Assembly: GCA_951802425.1 (NCBI GenBank)
Contig: OX637800.1
Location: forward strand, 2,790,001 to 2,854,000
Direction of reading: 5' to 3'
From: Clavaria fumosa
Lineage: Eukaryota > Basidiomycota > Agaricomycetes > Agaricales > Clavariaceae
DNA: 64,000 bases
In this document: in pieces, positions 9,862 through 22,300 of the stretch
Position numbering within the stretch: the first letter of the stretch is position 1
Layout of the letters: every line of letters begins with the position of its first letter
Position numbers and translations under genes: made by a program
Notes under the pieces: generated by a model
The model's input: the letters and a program-made list of their open reading frames with translations, nothing else
What the model was told of the DNA's origin: nothing
Database searches by the model: none

Positions 9862-12369
9862 ATGCATGTTGGGTCCAATAGCCCCGCCGCCTCGCTACCG
9901 ACTACAGGGGACAAGCCTCCTACTCTAGAGGTGCATGCCGCATGCTCACATCTCCGATAAGTCCCCCTCGAGCTGACCGCATTGATTTCTCAAGGGTGCT
10001 TCGATAACCGTTATCGACTCTAAAGCATACGTCTTTGTAGGTCATTTCTGCATGCGTGTGCGTACGTGAGCATATATCAACGAGTGTCTACTATACTGCA
10101 GGGCGGCACTACCAATCTACTCAAAGAACGATCTCAGTTATCCGAGCTGTATATCTGCGACCTGGGGACGTGTACCTGGGAGAAAGTCCAGTTCCAGCCA
10201 AACGACTACACCCCACCTCCGCGTTGCTTACACAGCGCAAATGCTTGTAAAACCCCCTCTTTGGCTTGTCCCCCCAGCTTGACGTGGCCGCTGACGATTT
10301 CATTTCTGTTAACTCTATAGGGAAACGTCGACTAGTCATTTTCGGAGGATCCAGAACATACTATCCATATGGCATGAACGATGTGCAGGTTTTCGACATT
10401 GATTCACGACGATGGTTTGGAAATGATTCGCTCAATCCTTCGTCTCCGCGGCCAGGCTCGGTCCCTGCCGCTCGGCATTCACACCTCTCAGTAGTGGCAG
10501 AAGATAAGCTATTTATCATTGGAGGGTATACCCTGGGCAGAAAACGTTTGAGCGACGTCTATATCTACGGCCTGAAAGAACGGGCGTGGATCGGCAAGTG
10601 TGACTATACTCGACACGTCGGGAGATCGTTCGGCATCGCAGCCTATGGCTTGCCTCCAGAGTCACCCAACACTGTTGGGCCATCATCTCCATTTTCGTGA
10701 GTAATGGCATTTTGCGCACTCGCGCGCCGCGAATCTCAAATAGTTGGTTCAGTTCGCAACACTGGCCCGGTTCTCCCTCGAGCTCCCAGTCAAGCGTATC
10801 ACAGCCCTCATTCTCTCTAGATGAAGTATCGCGTTATATCTATATCTACAGTAACGAAGAGGTAAATGCCCATTCTGCTCGTTGAAATTTGGGCAACGCC
10901 AGCTCACTCTGATGAAGGTCAATGATGTTGGTCGAAGGCTTGAAAGATTCTTACCAGCCTCTCCTCCTGTCAATATCGACGATCAAACGTTGTTTTTGAA
11001 CCGCAAACCATCCCCTTCTTCCCTTCGGCATCTCAACGCAGCCATACTTGGTCCGCATATAGTGATCTGTGGAGCCTGCGACGGTCCCACATTTCAGGGC
11101 ATAGAGATCTGGGCTCTTGACCTCCGTACACTATCGTGGGACTTCCTTATACAAGCTCCCGGTCTCCAACTCCAGAGTTGCTTCTGGGATGGTACAAACA
11201 AGCTACTCATCTTTGGCAACTTGCACAGCCTCGCCGACGACGGTCTACAGCACCAAACGTGTTGGGATCATGCGGCGATCGTCGATCTGGAATACTTTGG
11301 TATATATCACCCGCCGCGGCCGAAACTCACTTTTGAACTGCAGCAGCAACGACTGCGTGGTCTCGAGGAACGCGTTGGAGCCGATTTTGATATCATATGC
11401 CAAGGGGGGGTCAGGATGCCCTGCTCACGGCGGCTCCTGGAACGACATTGGCCGTGGCTTCAAGACCAGATTAGCAGATTGAAAGATGCAACGGAGCGGG
11501 CCATGTTTGCCGATTCTGCCGAGGCTGGCTCTTATGATCCCCGCGTGGACTTCAAATATCTAGACCTAGGCCTACGACCCGACGTCACCCGTGCGTTGTT
11601 GCGGTATTTCTACACGGGGTCGTTATCTGGCCGCGAAGCACCCCACGTGTTGTGCTCGTTATTGGTCATCTCGCGCGATTTCCAGCTTCTGCATCTGCGG
11701 AATTTGGCGCAGCACGCTATGCACCAGAGTCTGTCGCCGTCGACTGGGCAGGAGTACTACACGGCCGCAGATTATTGCAACTGCCCGAGTCTGCGATTCC
11801 GGTATGTCACTATTTTTTTTCCTGGCAATATCTTTCGACTCATTTTGATTCCCAACTTCTACAGTGCATCCCATTTCCTCGAAGTAAGCGCCATCGTAGT
11901 CACAAGTTAGTCTTTTCTGAGTCTCCCTTCTGAGCAGCAGAGCGGAGGTCAGTTCCGCAGTCGCCCAACCTCGCTGGCCACGACTGTGAGCGACGCCGGT
12001 TACTTCAGCATGGTGACACACTCGCAGGGCCTCATGACGCCGTCAAGCATGATGTCCCCACGCGCGATGTCACCATACATCGACGTCATGCCATCCTCGC
12101 CATCGTCCAACGACGACGAGCAGGCGAGCACCGCGAGCGACAATTCCAAGGGAAAAACCAAGAACCCCTTCAAGTGGCTCGCGCCGCCCGGCGGCTTGGG
12201 GGAGCGCACACCGAAGGGCAGCGGCGGGTCGACACGGAATCGCTATATGCCGTCAGACGCTGCATCGTCGTCCCCCATGCCTACACAGCCTTCCCAGAGG
12301 AAACCGGCGCTCCCGCCCACCACCCGCGGTCATCCCACATGGCAATCTGAACGATATCAGCCGCAGTAG
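9862..12369 (+). CDS. Kelch-repeat protein with C-terminal BTB domain
   Basis: Exon 1 begins at 9862 (MHVGSNSPAASLPTTGDKPP). Exon 2 (9995-10036) gives GASITVIDSKAYVF and joins GGTTNLLKERSQLSELYICD, a kelch blade with the diglycine. Later blades are RRLVIFGGSRTYYPYGMNDV, ARHSHLSVVAEDKLFIIGGY and a TWxF-like DLRTLSWDFL, making about five or six blades of a propeller. From about 11380 a BTB/POZ-like fold follows: ADFDIICQGGVRMPCSRRLL, then a long helix and VTRALLRYFYTGSLSG, with a BACK-like part to about 11800. The C-terminal exon (about 11940-12369) is Ser/Pro-rich and disordered. Architecture resembles fungal LZTR1-like or Cullin-3 adaptor proteins. The substrate is unknown. Introns of 50-90 nt have GT-AG ends, and the exact joins near 10690-10870 and 11800-11940 are inferred. 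Confidence 0.78.
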
Positions 12370-12918
12370 CAGCCTGCGTCCTTCGGTCGACGCGAGGTGT
12401 TTATGTATTCACGGTGTGACGTTTTCTCTCGATCTTCTCTCGATCTTGGGATCGGAAGTATTATCGGCCGTCGGAATATGGACGAGGAACGCGCCGGCCC
12501 TTCCCTTGCTTGCTACAAAGATTGATGTTGGTAACACCAGAGAGACACAGTCCCCGCCGGTTACCTCAATAAGTATTCAATATTAAGCGAGCGACGGCGG
12601 GTTGCATGCCGGAGGTCTCTCCAGAGTCCCGCCCCTGCACCTATGGAACCGTGGGTGCTTTCCATGGTTGCTGTATCTCGGTAGTCCTCCAACAATAGGA
12701 AAACAGTTTGCTATCCTTGATATTCACGCCTCAACTGTGCGCAGCAATTGTCTGATTTCGTGTTTGTGCGAACATAATTTCTCATATAAAATGGAGGAAA
12801 GAGTAGATTGGAATGACCGTGGACGTCCGTTTGCTTGGAAGGGTAGATTCAGAACGTTATCCTTGAAGGCGTACAAGGGTGACTTTAATTTGACCAAAAA
12901 AAAAAGAAAAAGAAAAGT
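12370..12918. other. Convergent intergenic region
   Basis: Between the 3' ends of the kelch-BTB gene (+) and epsin (-). It contains an A-run near 12895-12915 and no recognised feature. One plus-strand frame of 106 codons at 12602-12922 has no recognisable content. Confidence 0.5.
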
Positions 12919-14982
12919 CTAGATATCGAAGAGCCGGTCAGCGTTCTGCTGCGGCTGTTGGAATTGCTGGGCAAATGGATTGTGTGTGCTGACTGCGCCT
13001 GTCTTCTGCCCGGCGAGCCGGCCTGCATTCGTTTGTCCGTAACTATGGATGACACATCAGATCAGCAAGATCATCAAACGAGAAGGAAGGAGAGAGTTGC
13101 GCCGCACCGAAGTGTCCCAATGTTGCCGAACGTATCCAACCCGTCGTCGTCCCTGTTCGCAAGCAGATTCGCGAGCGCGGCGTGCTCCTGGTCCGCCGGG
13201 TTCCTCCGCGGCGCGGTGGACTGGAACGGCGCCTGGATCTGTGCCTGTGAGCCGGGCGGACTCGTTGTGCGCGACGAGGGTGTGGGCGAGAAGGAGTCTG
13301 ACAGAGTGGGTGTGGGGGTGGACGTCTGTTGCCCGGCGAACGTTCCCTGGAGGTTGAACTCGACGGGGCGTTGCAGCTGGAAGGTGGAGTTCGTCGTGGG
13401 CTGCGCGAGGATGGAAGGTGGGACTGGCGAGGACGAGAAGAAGGGGTTGTTCGATCTGCCAAGGCGGAGAGAGGATACACGCGTCAGCCAGAAAAAAGGG
13501 AGACAGAAAATATGTCATCTACTTACCCGAAACTTGTAGGTTGTGCGATGAGAAGTTGCTGCTCTAAGAGCTGCTGCTGCCTTTGCTGTTCTAAGAGCCG
13601 TTGCTGTTCTAAAAGTTCCTGCTGTTTTTGCTGCTGTTGCTGCTGGAGGAGAACCTGCTGTTGACGCAGCCACTGATCCTGCGCTTGGTGCTGTTGCTGC
13701 TGCAGTTGCTGGAGATGAAGTTGTTGCTGCTGAAGCTGTTGCTGCCATTCCTGCTGTTGACGTAGATATTCGGCCTAAGACAAATCAAATCAGTCCGACC
13801 AAGCGAGGCACAGAATCATCACAGCGAAGGTACCTGTAAGGCTTCCTGTTGCGCCTGTTGCGCCTGTTGCAGATAGGGATTGAACGACGTAAACTGAGGC
13901 TGCAATGATGCTTGCGTGAACTGTGGCTGGAGATTGAACGCGTTTTGACTAGGTTGACCTGTTTGACTTGGGTCAACGAATGAGAATGGATTCGAGCTAG
14001 TCGAAGGCCTGTGAAATATACGTCAGCCGGTCGTGCTGGAGGAAGCAGATCTGTGACAAAATTCACTTCTGATTCTGGTCGTCAAAGAGAGAGTTAGCAT
14101 TGGAGTCTTCTATGGCCCTGTTTCGTTTCGCCTCGTCCTCCTCGCTGAGTCTGATCGCCTCGGCCAAGTCGCGTTCCTCGTTGTTCTCTGCCTTGCTGGC
14201 GAGTCGCTTGCTCTCCTCGATCGCCCGACGTAATTCGTCATCACCGTCTTTGCTCTTGTTCTTATCCTTATCCTTCTGACTGCGGCTCTGCCCGTTCTCT
14301 CCACGGCGCGACAACGAGCGTGATCCCCTCCGACCTGTGTTTTCGTCGGTACCCAAATCATCGGTACTGCGGCTGCTCCGCCCTTCAATCAAACGATCTC
14401 GCATGTGCGCGCGGCTACGTCGCTCGTCGCGGAGCCGGGATTCGTCCTGGAGGAGGTTGGTGATATCCTTGGCTTTCTGGCGGACGTTGGCGCCTTGATC
14501 CTTGCCCTCCTCGTCGACGTATTGGAATTCCCTGAGAGTTTTGATGACGTACATGTTGTCCCGGAAGTAAATGACCACGTTCTCTGAGCCAGCGTGTAGA
14601 CAGTAGTCCAAGACCGTTAGAGACTGAAACGAGGCAACAGCTTTAGAAGGCGACGCTTGTATCATGATGGAAATAACACCCGCACCTTGAATACATGTCG
14701 CCAGTTCTTGCCCTTGTCATTCAATCGCTTGTCAAGCATCTCCATGACCTCAATGAAGTCATTCCTATAATTTATCGGCCATTCAGGTTATTGTCCGCGG
14801 TCAATGAAGGACAGAGCATATACGAACTGGTTGTAAGTCATCTGAGCGATTTCGTTCATCTGAGTGCCCGACGGACCCCATGGATCGTTAGAGGTAGCGT
14901 CGCGAACTTTGGCCTGGACGTCTGAGTAGCCTTTGGTGTAATTCTTAGCGGTACGCAAAGCACTCTTGCCAAAGTGTTGCAT
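12919..14982 (-). CDS. ENT1: Epsin (ENTH-UIM-NPF endocytic adaptor)
   Basis: Start at 14982: SALRTAKNYTKGYSDVQAKV, then RDATSNDPWGPSGTQMNEIA, the ENTH domain, completed across two introns by LDYCLHAGSENVVIYFRDNM and GANVRQKAKDITNLLQDESR (residues 1 to about 160). Next is a charged Ser/Arg linker. Two ubiquitin-interacting motifs follow, DDELRRAIEESKRLA and RDLAEAIRLSEEDEAKR, near 14140-14250. The C-terminal half is Gln-rich, with three NPF motifs (SNPFSF, NNPFFSS, HNPFAQQF) that bind EH-domain proteins. The chain ends LFDI, a possible clathrin-box-like tail, with the stop at 12919-12921. Epsins bind PI(4,5)P2, ubiquitinated cargo and clathrin during endocytosis. Several short introns interrupt the Gln-rich part. 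A divergent ENTH paralogue occurs near 44-45 kb. Confidence 0.9.
13545..13760 (-). repeat. CAG/CTG-rich low-complexity tract coding poly-Q
   Basis: A dense run of ctg, ttg and ctgctg trinucleotides on the plus strand reads as a Gln-rich segment (QQQEWQQQLQQQQLHLQQLQ and similar) in the epsin reading frame on the minus strand. Imperfect trinucleotide repeats of this kind are prone to length change. Confidence 0.85.
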
Positions 14983-15178
14983 GATTCAAAGGTGGAGAGT
15001 GTTACTAAAGGTCAAAGCTGAGAGAGAGGCTGAGTTGATAAAATGAGTGATGAATGTCGCAAGCACAGATCTGCTACAGCTCTGACCGACTCCCAAGCGC
15101 GTGACATCGGAGATGGGAGACTGCGGCGTTTGAGCGGTGTAATTGAAGATTGTCAAATAAGCGTTGAGTTATCATTAG
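14983..15178. other. Epsin upstream region
   Basis: Short region between the epsin start codon and the tRNA-Gly gene on the opposite strand. It probably holds the epsin promoter; no specific motif can be claimed. Confidence 0.45.
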
Positions 15179-15263
15179 ACACCGATGGTGAAGCGGTTAT
15201 CATGCTTGCCTTCCACTTTCACAAGTTTAGCAAGCGGCAGGGGTTCGACTCCCCTTCGGTGTA
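15179..15263 (+). tRNA. tRNA-Gly (anticodon TCC) with 13-nt intron
   Basis: A full cloverleaf can be drawn. The acceptor ACACCGA pairs perfectly with TCGGTGT, followed by discriminator A at 15263. The D-arm has TGGTGAAGCGG (A box) and GGTTATCAT. The anticodon stem is CTTGC/GCAAG and the T-arm is AGGGG TTCGACT CCCCT (B box GGTTCGACTCC). The stretch between the anticodon stems is 20 nt, so a 13-nt intron (CTTTCACAAGTTT) sits at the canonical position one base after the anticodon TCC. A T-run (tcttttttt, from 15264) is a Pol III terminator. D-arm and anticodon bases resemble yeast tRNA-Gly(UCC). Confidence 0.88.
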
Positions 15264-15744
15264 TCTTTTTTTCTAATAACCGTTTTTAGTTGTATGCTAC
15301 ACAGTAAGACCTCTCAACGATCTTAACTTTGGAGGATTGGGTCGAGGTAACCGCTTACACCGTTCTTTATCAAAACAATTTTTGGTACCGACTCGGCAGC
15401 TAGTGAGATTTGCAATTTTGTTGGTCGTGTGTCAAATACAGTAATGCAATAATGTGTAGACAGCTCCCTGATCCCTTGTTTGGTGGAGAAAGTGTGAGTT
15501 ACATATCATATCTAGTACAAATTGTGCCAGAATATCCAACGCAATGCTAGACGTCGCTAGACCCTTGTGGGATGGATGCAATTGTGGGATGGGTGCAGCT
15601 GTGGGATGAGATGCAGTTTCAGTAAGCTGTCGCAGAGATGGCTGTGTTAAACTTGATGGATGATGACATAATAAATTTTTGTAAATTTGGTCGTCTTCGT
15701 CGTCGTCGCTCTTCACCCTCGGACTCATCGCTTGCGCATCAATC
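15264..15744. other. Region between tRNA-Gly and eIF3a
   Basis: Contains the tRNA terminator T-run and three imperfect tandem copies of about 17 bp (tgtgggatggatgcaat-like, about 15566-15615). The rest is presumably the eIF3a promoter. A 104-codon minus-strand frame here spans the eIF3a start region and is judged a shadow. Confidence 0.5.
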
Positions 15745-18700
15745 ATGGCGCCTTTCTCGAAGCCTGAAGCAGTATTGAAGCAGGCAGAAGGACTTGTCTC
15801 AGTTGGACAAACTCATGCAGCTCTCCAGTCTCTCACAGAAATGTTCTCCTCAAAGCGGTTCCGCTCAACACCACTCCTCGCACTGGAACCCATCATGTTC
15901 CGCTTCATTGAACTCTGCGTGGAGCTCCGCAAGGGTCGCACTGCAAAAGAGGGTTTAATGCAGTACAAGAACATCGCGCAGAATACGAGCGTCGCCAGCA
16001 TTGAGAAGGTCATCTTACGCTTTGTCCAGCTAGCGGACGCCAAGGTCAAGGAAGCCCAGGAGAAAGCAAAAGCTGTCACGGTCGCCGTAGATGTTGATGA
16101 CCTCGAGGCAAGCGAGACTCCAGAAAGCATCTTACTTGGAGCGGTCAGTGGGGACCAAAGCAAGGATCGAACAGACAGAGCCCTGGTCACTCCATGGCTG
16201 AAATTCTTATGGGAGAGCTACAGGACCTCACTCGAGACACTGAAAAACAACGCTCGAGTAGAGCCCATCTACCAAGTATGCTTTTAGCTTGCTTTGGTTC
16301 TTGTCTCTTTTCTCACTGCCTGTTGCATTGCCCAGCAAATCGCTCAACAGGCTTTCCAATTTTGTCTCAAACACCAGCGAAAAGTCGAGTTTCGCCGTCT
16401 GTGCGAGACTCTTCGCCTCCATCTCTCCAATGTCGCCAAGTACGCGCATCAGCCGCACGCGATCAACCTTACCGACACCGATACACTTCAACACCATCTA
16501 GACACGCGTTTCTCGCAGCTCAACAGCTCTGTCGAGCTTGAGCTTTGGCAAGAGGCGTTCCGTACTGTCGAGGACGTCCACAACCTACTCACTATGGCCA
16601 AGAAAGCACCTCGGCCTTCCATGATGGCCAACTACTACGAAAAGCTGACGAAGATCTTCTTGACCAGCGGAAATGCGTTATATCATGCCGCGGCATGGGG
16701 CAGATATTACTCGGTGGCCACTAATATTGGGGGTAAGTCTCCAGAGGACATGAGCAGATTGGCGGGGCAAGTCCTTGTCAGTGCACTGGCTGTCCCTGTC
16801 GGCCTGCATACGGAAGGAGAAGATGGGAAAGGGAAAACTGGCAGGCTGAGCGCTCTGCTGGGCTTGTCGAAGACCCCTACCCGTGCTTCTCTCCTCAGAG
16901 ACGCGGTATGTGTGTTGCTTTTTCAGCCCGAGAATCGGTCGAAATTTATCTCGCATGCAGCTTTCAAAGGACGTTCTCAAACTCTCTCCTGACTCCGTCA
17001 AATCTTTATACCATGTTCTCGAAGTGACCTTTGACCCTCTCCGTCTATGTTCTCTCATCGCACCCATACTGCAAACCCTAGCGAATGACGCGTCCTATGC
17101 GCCATACCTTCCTCTACTCCAGCGTGCCCTTCTCTCCCGTCTGCTTAATCAGCTGTCTCAAGTCTACTCCACGATCAGAATATCTAGCCTGCATGAGCTC
17201 GTAGCTCCGTTACGCGACACAAACGCGGTCGACGCCTACGACGAGAGCCAAATTGAGGCGTATGTCATGGGCTGCGCGCGACGCGGCGAGCTCAACATCC
17301 GTGCCGACCACGCCGCCGGGAGCATCACCTTTGTAGACGAGCCATTCGTCGCAACCGAGGATGTGCCCGCCGTGGGTAGTCTGCTGCCCGACGGCGCCGT
17401 CCAACCCTCGACGGCTGAGTTCGTCCGCACGCGATTGAGCAGCATCGCCACGTGTCTGCACACCGCGCTGCGCACGATCGACCCGCCCCCGCCTGCGCAA
17501 GAGCAAGAGCGGCTGACGGCGCTCGTGGTAGCGGCAAATGCGGAGCGGAAGGCGCTCCAGCTGCGTCGCGCGCTCGTCGCTCGTCGGCGCGAGCTGTTGA
17601 GCGAGCTTTTGGCGCGCAAGGAGAAGGAGGAGGCGAGTCGCCGCGCTGAACTGAGTCGCAGAGAGAAGGAAGACGTGGAGCGCCGGTTGAAGGAGGATGT
17701 TAGGAGAAAGCACATGGAGCGTGTGAAGAAGGAAATGGACGACGCTAGAGCAGCTGAGGCGCACAAGGTCTGGGAAAAGATGAAAGGAAGTTTCAAGGGC
17801 CAACTTGAGGTGAGCTGTGCATACTTTCATGCTTGATCTTGTCCCCTGATTCAACACCCCAGGAGATCGAGAACCCAGATACGGACACTCTGATGAGGCT
17901 GCAAGTTGAGCAATTGGAGAAAGAAAAGAAAGAAGTGAATGAGCGCCTCAGAATTATTGCCAAGCGAGTCGATCATATCGAGCGGGCTTATCGCAAGGAG
18001 GAACGACCACTTTTGGCTCAAGACTACGAAAAACAACAAATCAATGACCGCGAGACATTCGAGGCTCTCCAAAGAGCGCGCATTGAAGGTTCCAAGTTGA
18101 CTCATCAACAAGACCTCGAGGCCAAGCGACGTTTGACGCGCATGCTGGATGACTGCAGCGTATACAAGAACGTTATCCTCGCCAAGCGAGACGAGCAATT
18201 CACGAAGCGCAAAGCGGCTGCGGAGAAAAAGATCTCGGAGGAGAAGGCAAAGAGAATTGCTATAGAGATGAAAGCGAGGGAAACTGCCAGACTGCAGCAC
18301 GAAGAAGAGGAAAGGCGACGCAAAGCCATTGAGGAGGAGGAGGCACGGGTAGCCGCCGGTGCGTGGACACGCTTAGTTCCCTACTCACCCTATTCTGACT
18401 TCTAGCGCTTTTCTCGTAGAACTCGCCGCGGAGAAGCGGCGCGTTGAAGAAGCGGAAGCTGCGGAGAAGGCAGCTGCTGAAGCCAAACGAAAAGCGGAGG
18501 AAGAAAAGGCTGCTGCTCTTCGCAAGGCACGCGAGGCTGAGCGAGCCGCTAGCGAGAAACAAGCACTTTTGCAGCGTCAGCGCGAAGAGGAAGCACTGCA
18601 ACGTCTTGAAGCTCGGCGTGCAGAACGTGTCCCAAGTTCTCAACCCTTGCCAGTTCGTGCCGTAGACGGAGACTCTACTCCTTGGAGACGTCAGACTCCA

Positions 18701-18934
18701 ACCGGTTCAACGCCATTGGTCGCTCCCTCTCGGTCGTCTACATTTACTAGTGCTGGTCCTGTCAAGATTGGCAAGGGATCATGGAGAGAAAAGATGGCCG
18801 CCAAAGAAGCTGCAAATGCTGGCGACAATGCACCGCCTCGGGCCGCATCACCAGCCCTACGTAACCCAGGCAAGAACGAAAATGACGGATTCACTAGGGT
18901 AGAAAAACAACCTCGTCGCGGACGAGTTACTTGA
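15745..18934 (+). CDS. TIF32: Translation initiation factor eIF3 subunit a
   Basis: Start MAPFSKPEAVLKQAEGLVSV at 15745. Five exons are separated by introns at about 16276-16335, 16906-16960, 17810-17862 and 18359-18419, giving about 986 residues, close to fungal Tif32. The N-terminal half holds the helical TPR-like and PCI region (IAQQAFQFCLKHQRKVEFRR, LWQEAFRTVEDVHNLLTMAK, then PDSVKSLYHVLEVTFDPLRL and the winged-helix part around ISSLHELVAPL). The second half is a very long charged Lys/Glu/Arg helix (spectrin-like) with many RRK and EEE runs. The tail has GSWREKMAAKE and ends RRGRVT. eIF3a is the scaffold of eIF3 on the 40S ribosomal subunit and is needed for pre-initiation complex assembly and scanning. 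It is a housekeeping gene with no sign of damage. Confidence 0.95.
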
Positions 18935-19324
18935 CCATTCTTGGATGTACCTCATCTTCCACTTCACAATATGCTATTTTAGTGATTTTACAATACACTC
19001 AGAAGTGCGAATTATAATTCGACTCCTGGTGGAATCCCCAAATCAACGAAGGCATTTATGGAAGGATAATGGCCAACGAACGATACAATCCAGCCCAACT
19101 CTCGGGTCTTTTTTAAGTTTTGAGAACACAGAAATAATTTTTGCAGAAGAATATGGCATAAACCAAAATATGGATCATCTCCATACAGTACCTTTTACTC
19201 GGTTGTATATTTTGCATTTACTGGTTGGTTGTGTATGCGATTGCGAATAAATACATCTAAGTCCGTCTCTTGAAGAACCAATGAAAAATATGAATCCTAT
19301 TTCCCTATATCAGTCAAGCAAAGT
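18935..19324. other. Convergent intergenic region
   Basis: AT-rich spacer between the 3' ends of eIF3a (+) and CCH1 (-). It presumably carries both polyadenylation regions. No gene is seen. Confidence 0.5.
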
Positions 19325-22300
19325 TCACGAATCCTCTTCCTCTTCCTCCTCCGCAACCTGCTGAATCAAGTCTGGAGAGCCATACAGTATAAGCAAAGTT
19401 GGAAACAGGGGAAACAAATAGTCCACGTACCTCTCCACACAGAATTCTCCAATGACGAGAGCACGTCTTGGGCATTCTCTTCCATCGAGGTTGACAGGTC
19501 GCGGCTGCCAGACGCACAATGATCAATATGTCATTCGTCGGATCTCAATTGTGAGATGATGCTTACGACACTCTGTAGCCAAAGTCTGCTGATAATACAC
19601 TCATGTCACTTGTGCGGCGGCTTCGGTGCAATCCAGAGGTGAGATCGGCTGCCAACGACACGTCTCGAATAGGGAAACTGGGCCTGTTGGGGGATTTTGG
19701 GGGCGGAGGCAGCTCTAACGAGCCCAGACTGTCGGAGCTTGGGGTGGCGCCAAGCGCGCCAGGAGTGCCAGGAGTGCCAGGGGTGCCAGGAGGGCTTACA
19801 GTCTCGGCCTCCACAACGATGGCTGGTATATCTGTAGGCAGTAGCTATGAGACTTGGAGAGCAGGGTCAATCCGCATTGCTGTACCTGGGTGGTCCATTT
19901 TCATCGCTGAATCCCAACGTGCTAGGAACCGGCGCCTGAGCGCAATTCTTTTTAACAACGAGCGGACCCGATCCAGATTGACAAGGTCATTGATTATCTT
20001 GTTTGTCTCCGTCCGGACGACAAGATCTTTTAGTCTGATGATATTCTGTGCGTCAACAAACAGGAGCAGAAGGTAATTGAGGTCGACGAACACGAGGGCT
20101 TCCCGATCCACGATAATCTTGTAATGTGCCAACATTATTAGCATTTCTGTAAAAGTGATCCCGCGTCCTGACACATTCGAGCTGCTGGCCTCATAAAAGA
20201 GCTTGCTGTAAATACTACGGCGCTTCTGGATAGACGAGGAATCGATGCGGTTAACGATATCTTTCAGCTTGGCTATGTTCACGCCCTCGACCACATTCCT
20301 AGACGAATGGCTCGAAGTTGAATTCTCCCTGCACAAGGAGATTATACTTCGGACGGAGAACTCCGACGGATATATGCGGACTTCGAAGACTCCGCTCAAT
20401 TTCTGCGGAAGACAAAATCAATTGAACATGGTGGTCAAAAGAAGAAAAGATCCATACGGCAAAGAAAGGGGCTAGTTTATCACGCTCGAGACATCCCGTC
20501 TTCTTATTAGCAAATTGAGCCCAGACTTTCTTGAAGGCACGTATTTCGTCGCGAGTGATAGAATTGACACCGCGAGTCGCTTGAAAGACGTAGGAGAAAT
20601 TTTCCACGACAACACCTATTCCGTGTCAATTTTGCCGTTCGCGTTGGATCAAGGCATACTGACCAGTGAACATGTTGACAAATATATACTGTTATCGATT
20701 AAGTGAGCCGCAGGAAGAGGCGTGCATATAAGTCAGATACACACCTCGCTGAGTAGATTCCACGCGATAAAAAGGCCGAATGCCCACCCAACGCTTCCGC
20801 AGTCGGATTCAACTTCAGAGGATCCTAAATTCGTGCAGCGAGGATAAACTAGGGCGCTGGGAGGGAGTTGAGTACAATTCGGAAATATGTTTAAGCGGCC
20901 CATACAAATCGTGCATGTACTGGTTCCAAGCTTCACTGAGTAGAAAAATTGAAGGATAAGCTGAGAAATATCCTTGAGAGCTGAATACTGACCCCGTAGT
21001 CATGAAGGCTAACATCACGAGGGACGAACCCAACGCTGAGTAATTCTGGTCCCGTGTTTCAGCTGAGTTCCACTTTGTCAAGCTGAAAACCTCCATGAAA
21101 AGAATAGCGAAGAAGAGGAACAGGATAAACCACAACGAGAGGAGGCTGATGATGATTGGCAGACTCGCTCTGAAGGTAGATTGAGCTACAGAGCTCGAAA
21201 AAAAAAAAGTTGGTACTGACACAGCAGTTTTGAACAGCTTGTTCAGGCTATTCGTGCGCTGAATAAGTTTGAATGCGATGCTGACCAAGAAAAGTTTCTG
21301 GAGCTGCTGGATCACAAAGCCGGCACGCCCAAAGCGGACGACGATGGTGGTTATGAAGCTTCCAATGGAGACGACGATGTCAAATACGTTCCACCCGTTA
21401 TCATGGAAGCTACGCCAGCCCAGCCCGTAGAACCGAACGAGTGTATCGATTATGTACACAAATGCCACAAACAAGAAGAAATCGTCTGTAACGAAGAGTG
21501 TTCAATCATAGCGCAACATAAGGAATCATTCTCTCACTTCGAGAAGTATCAAGCTTGACAAACGTCTGAGTCCTGTGGTCAAAGGTCATACAAAGTCGTT
21601 AACACAGCAAAAAGTTGGTGAACGGACATGAGTGCAATTATGTGTATTAAGAAGACGACAGTCATGGCTCTTGTCCACCACCCGTGTTTGTGGACCGCGC
21701 GCTCATAGCACCAAGCTTTGAGGGGTGTAGATGGGCGCTCAAGAGGACGCTTAGACGGCTTTTGACGTTTGAGAAGCTTTTGAAGGTCAATCCACTCCCG
21801 TTGCGGTTGTGTTAAAAAGGCCGCGCCAGTTTTTGAGCGGAAATTGCTAACGATGATGCTGCAGAGAGTTATTCAGCCTGTAAAATCTTGTAGTAGAGGA
21901 CGAAAGGAACTCACCTGACAAATAAGGTGAAGATGACGACCCCACCGAGTAGATTATAGATGAGGAAGAATATTGCATTTTCTTGCGATGCATGAGACTT
22001 AGGTTGCTGTCCGCGTCCTGTAATGCTCGTGGCAACCGCCATCACGTCGATCCATCCCTCCAGGGACACGATCTCAAAAAGAATCAGGAGGGATGCGCGA
22101 AACGAGTCGAATGAGAACGAAGTTGAGGGGGAAGGGTTATCCCAAACTCTGGGAGCCAAAAAGCCGAAAGAATTCCCAAACACCGTGTTGGTATACTCGT
22201 TGATGCAATCTGAGGCACCCCGGCTCCCACTGTCATTACACAGTCTCATTCGGCCGTTGAAAATGTTCAATCCCCAAACGGCATAAGGGATCATGTAGAG

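Noticed and set aside
13043..13539. Several 100-190 codon frames on both strands around 13.0-13.5 kb
   Set aside because: They are other frames of the Pro/Ser/Thr-rich epsin C-terminus; the epsin frame alone carries NPF motifs and joins to upstream exons.
15432..15746. 104-codon minus-strand frame upstream of eIF3a
   Set aside because: It covers the eIF3a promoter and start codon, includes the 17-bp tandem repeats and shows no domain; a shadow frame is more likely.
17210..17857. 215- and 186-codon minus-strand frames
   Set aside because: Antisense shadows of the highly charged eIF3a helix, whose codon bias keeps the opposite strand open.
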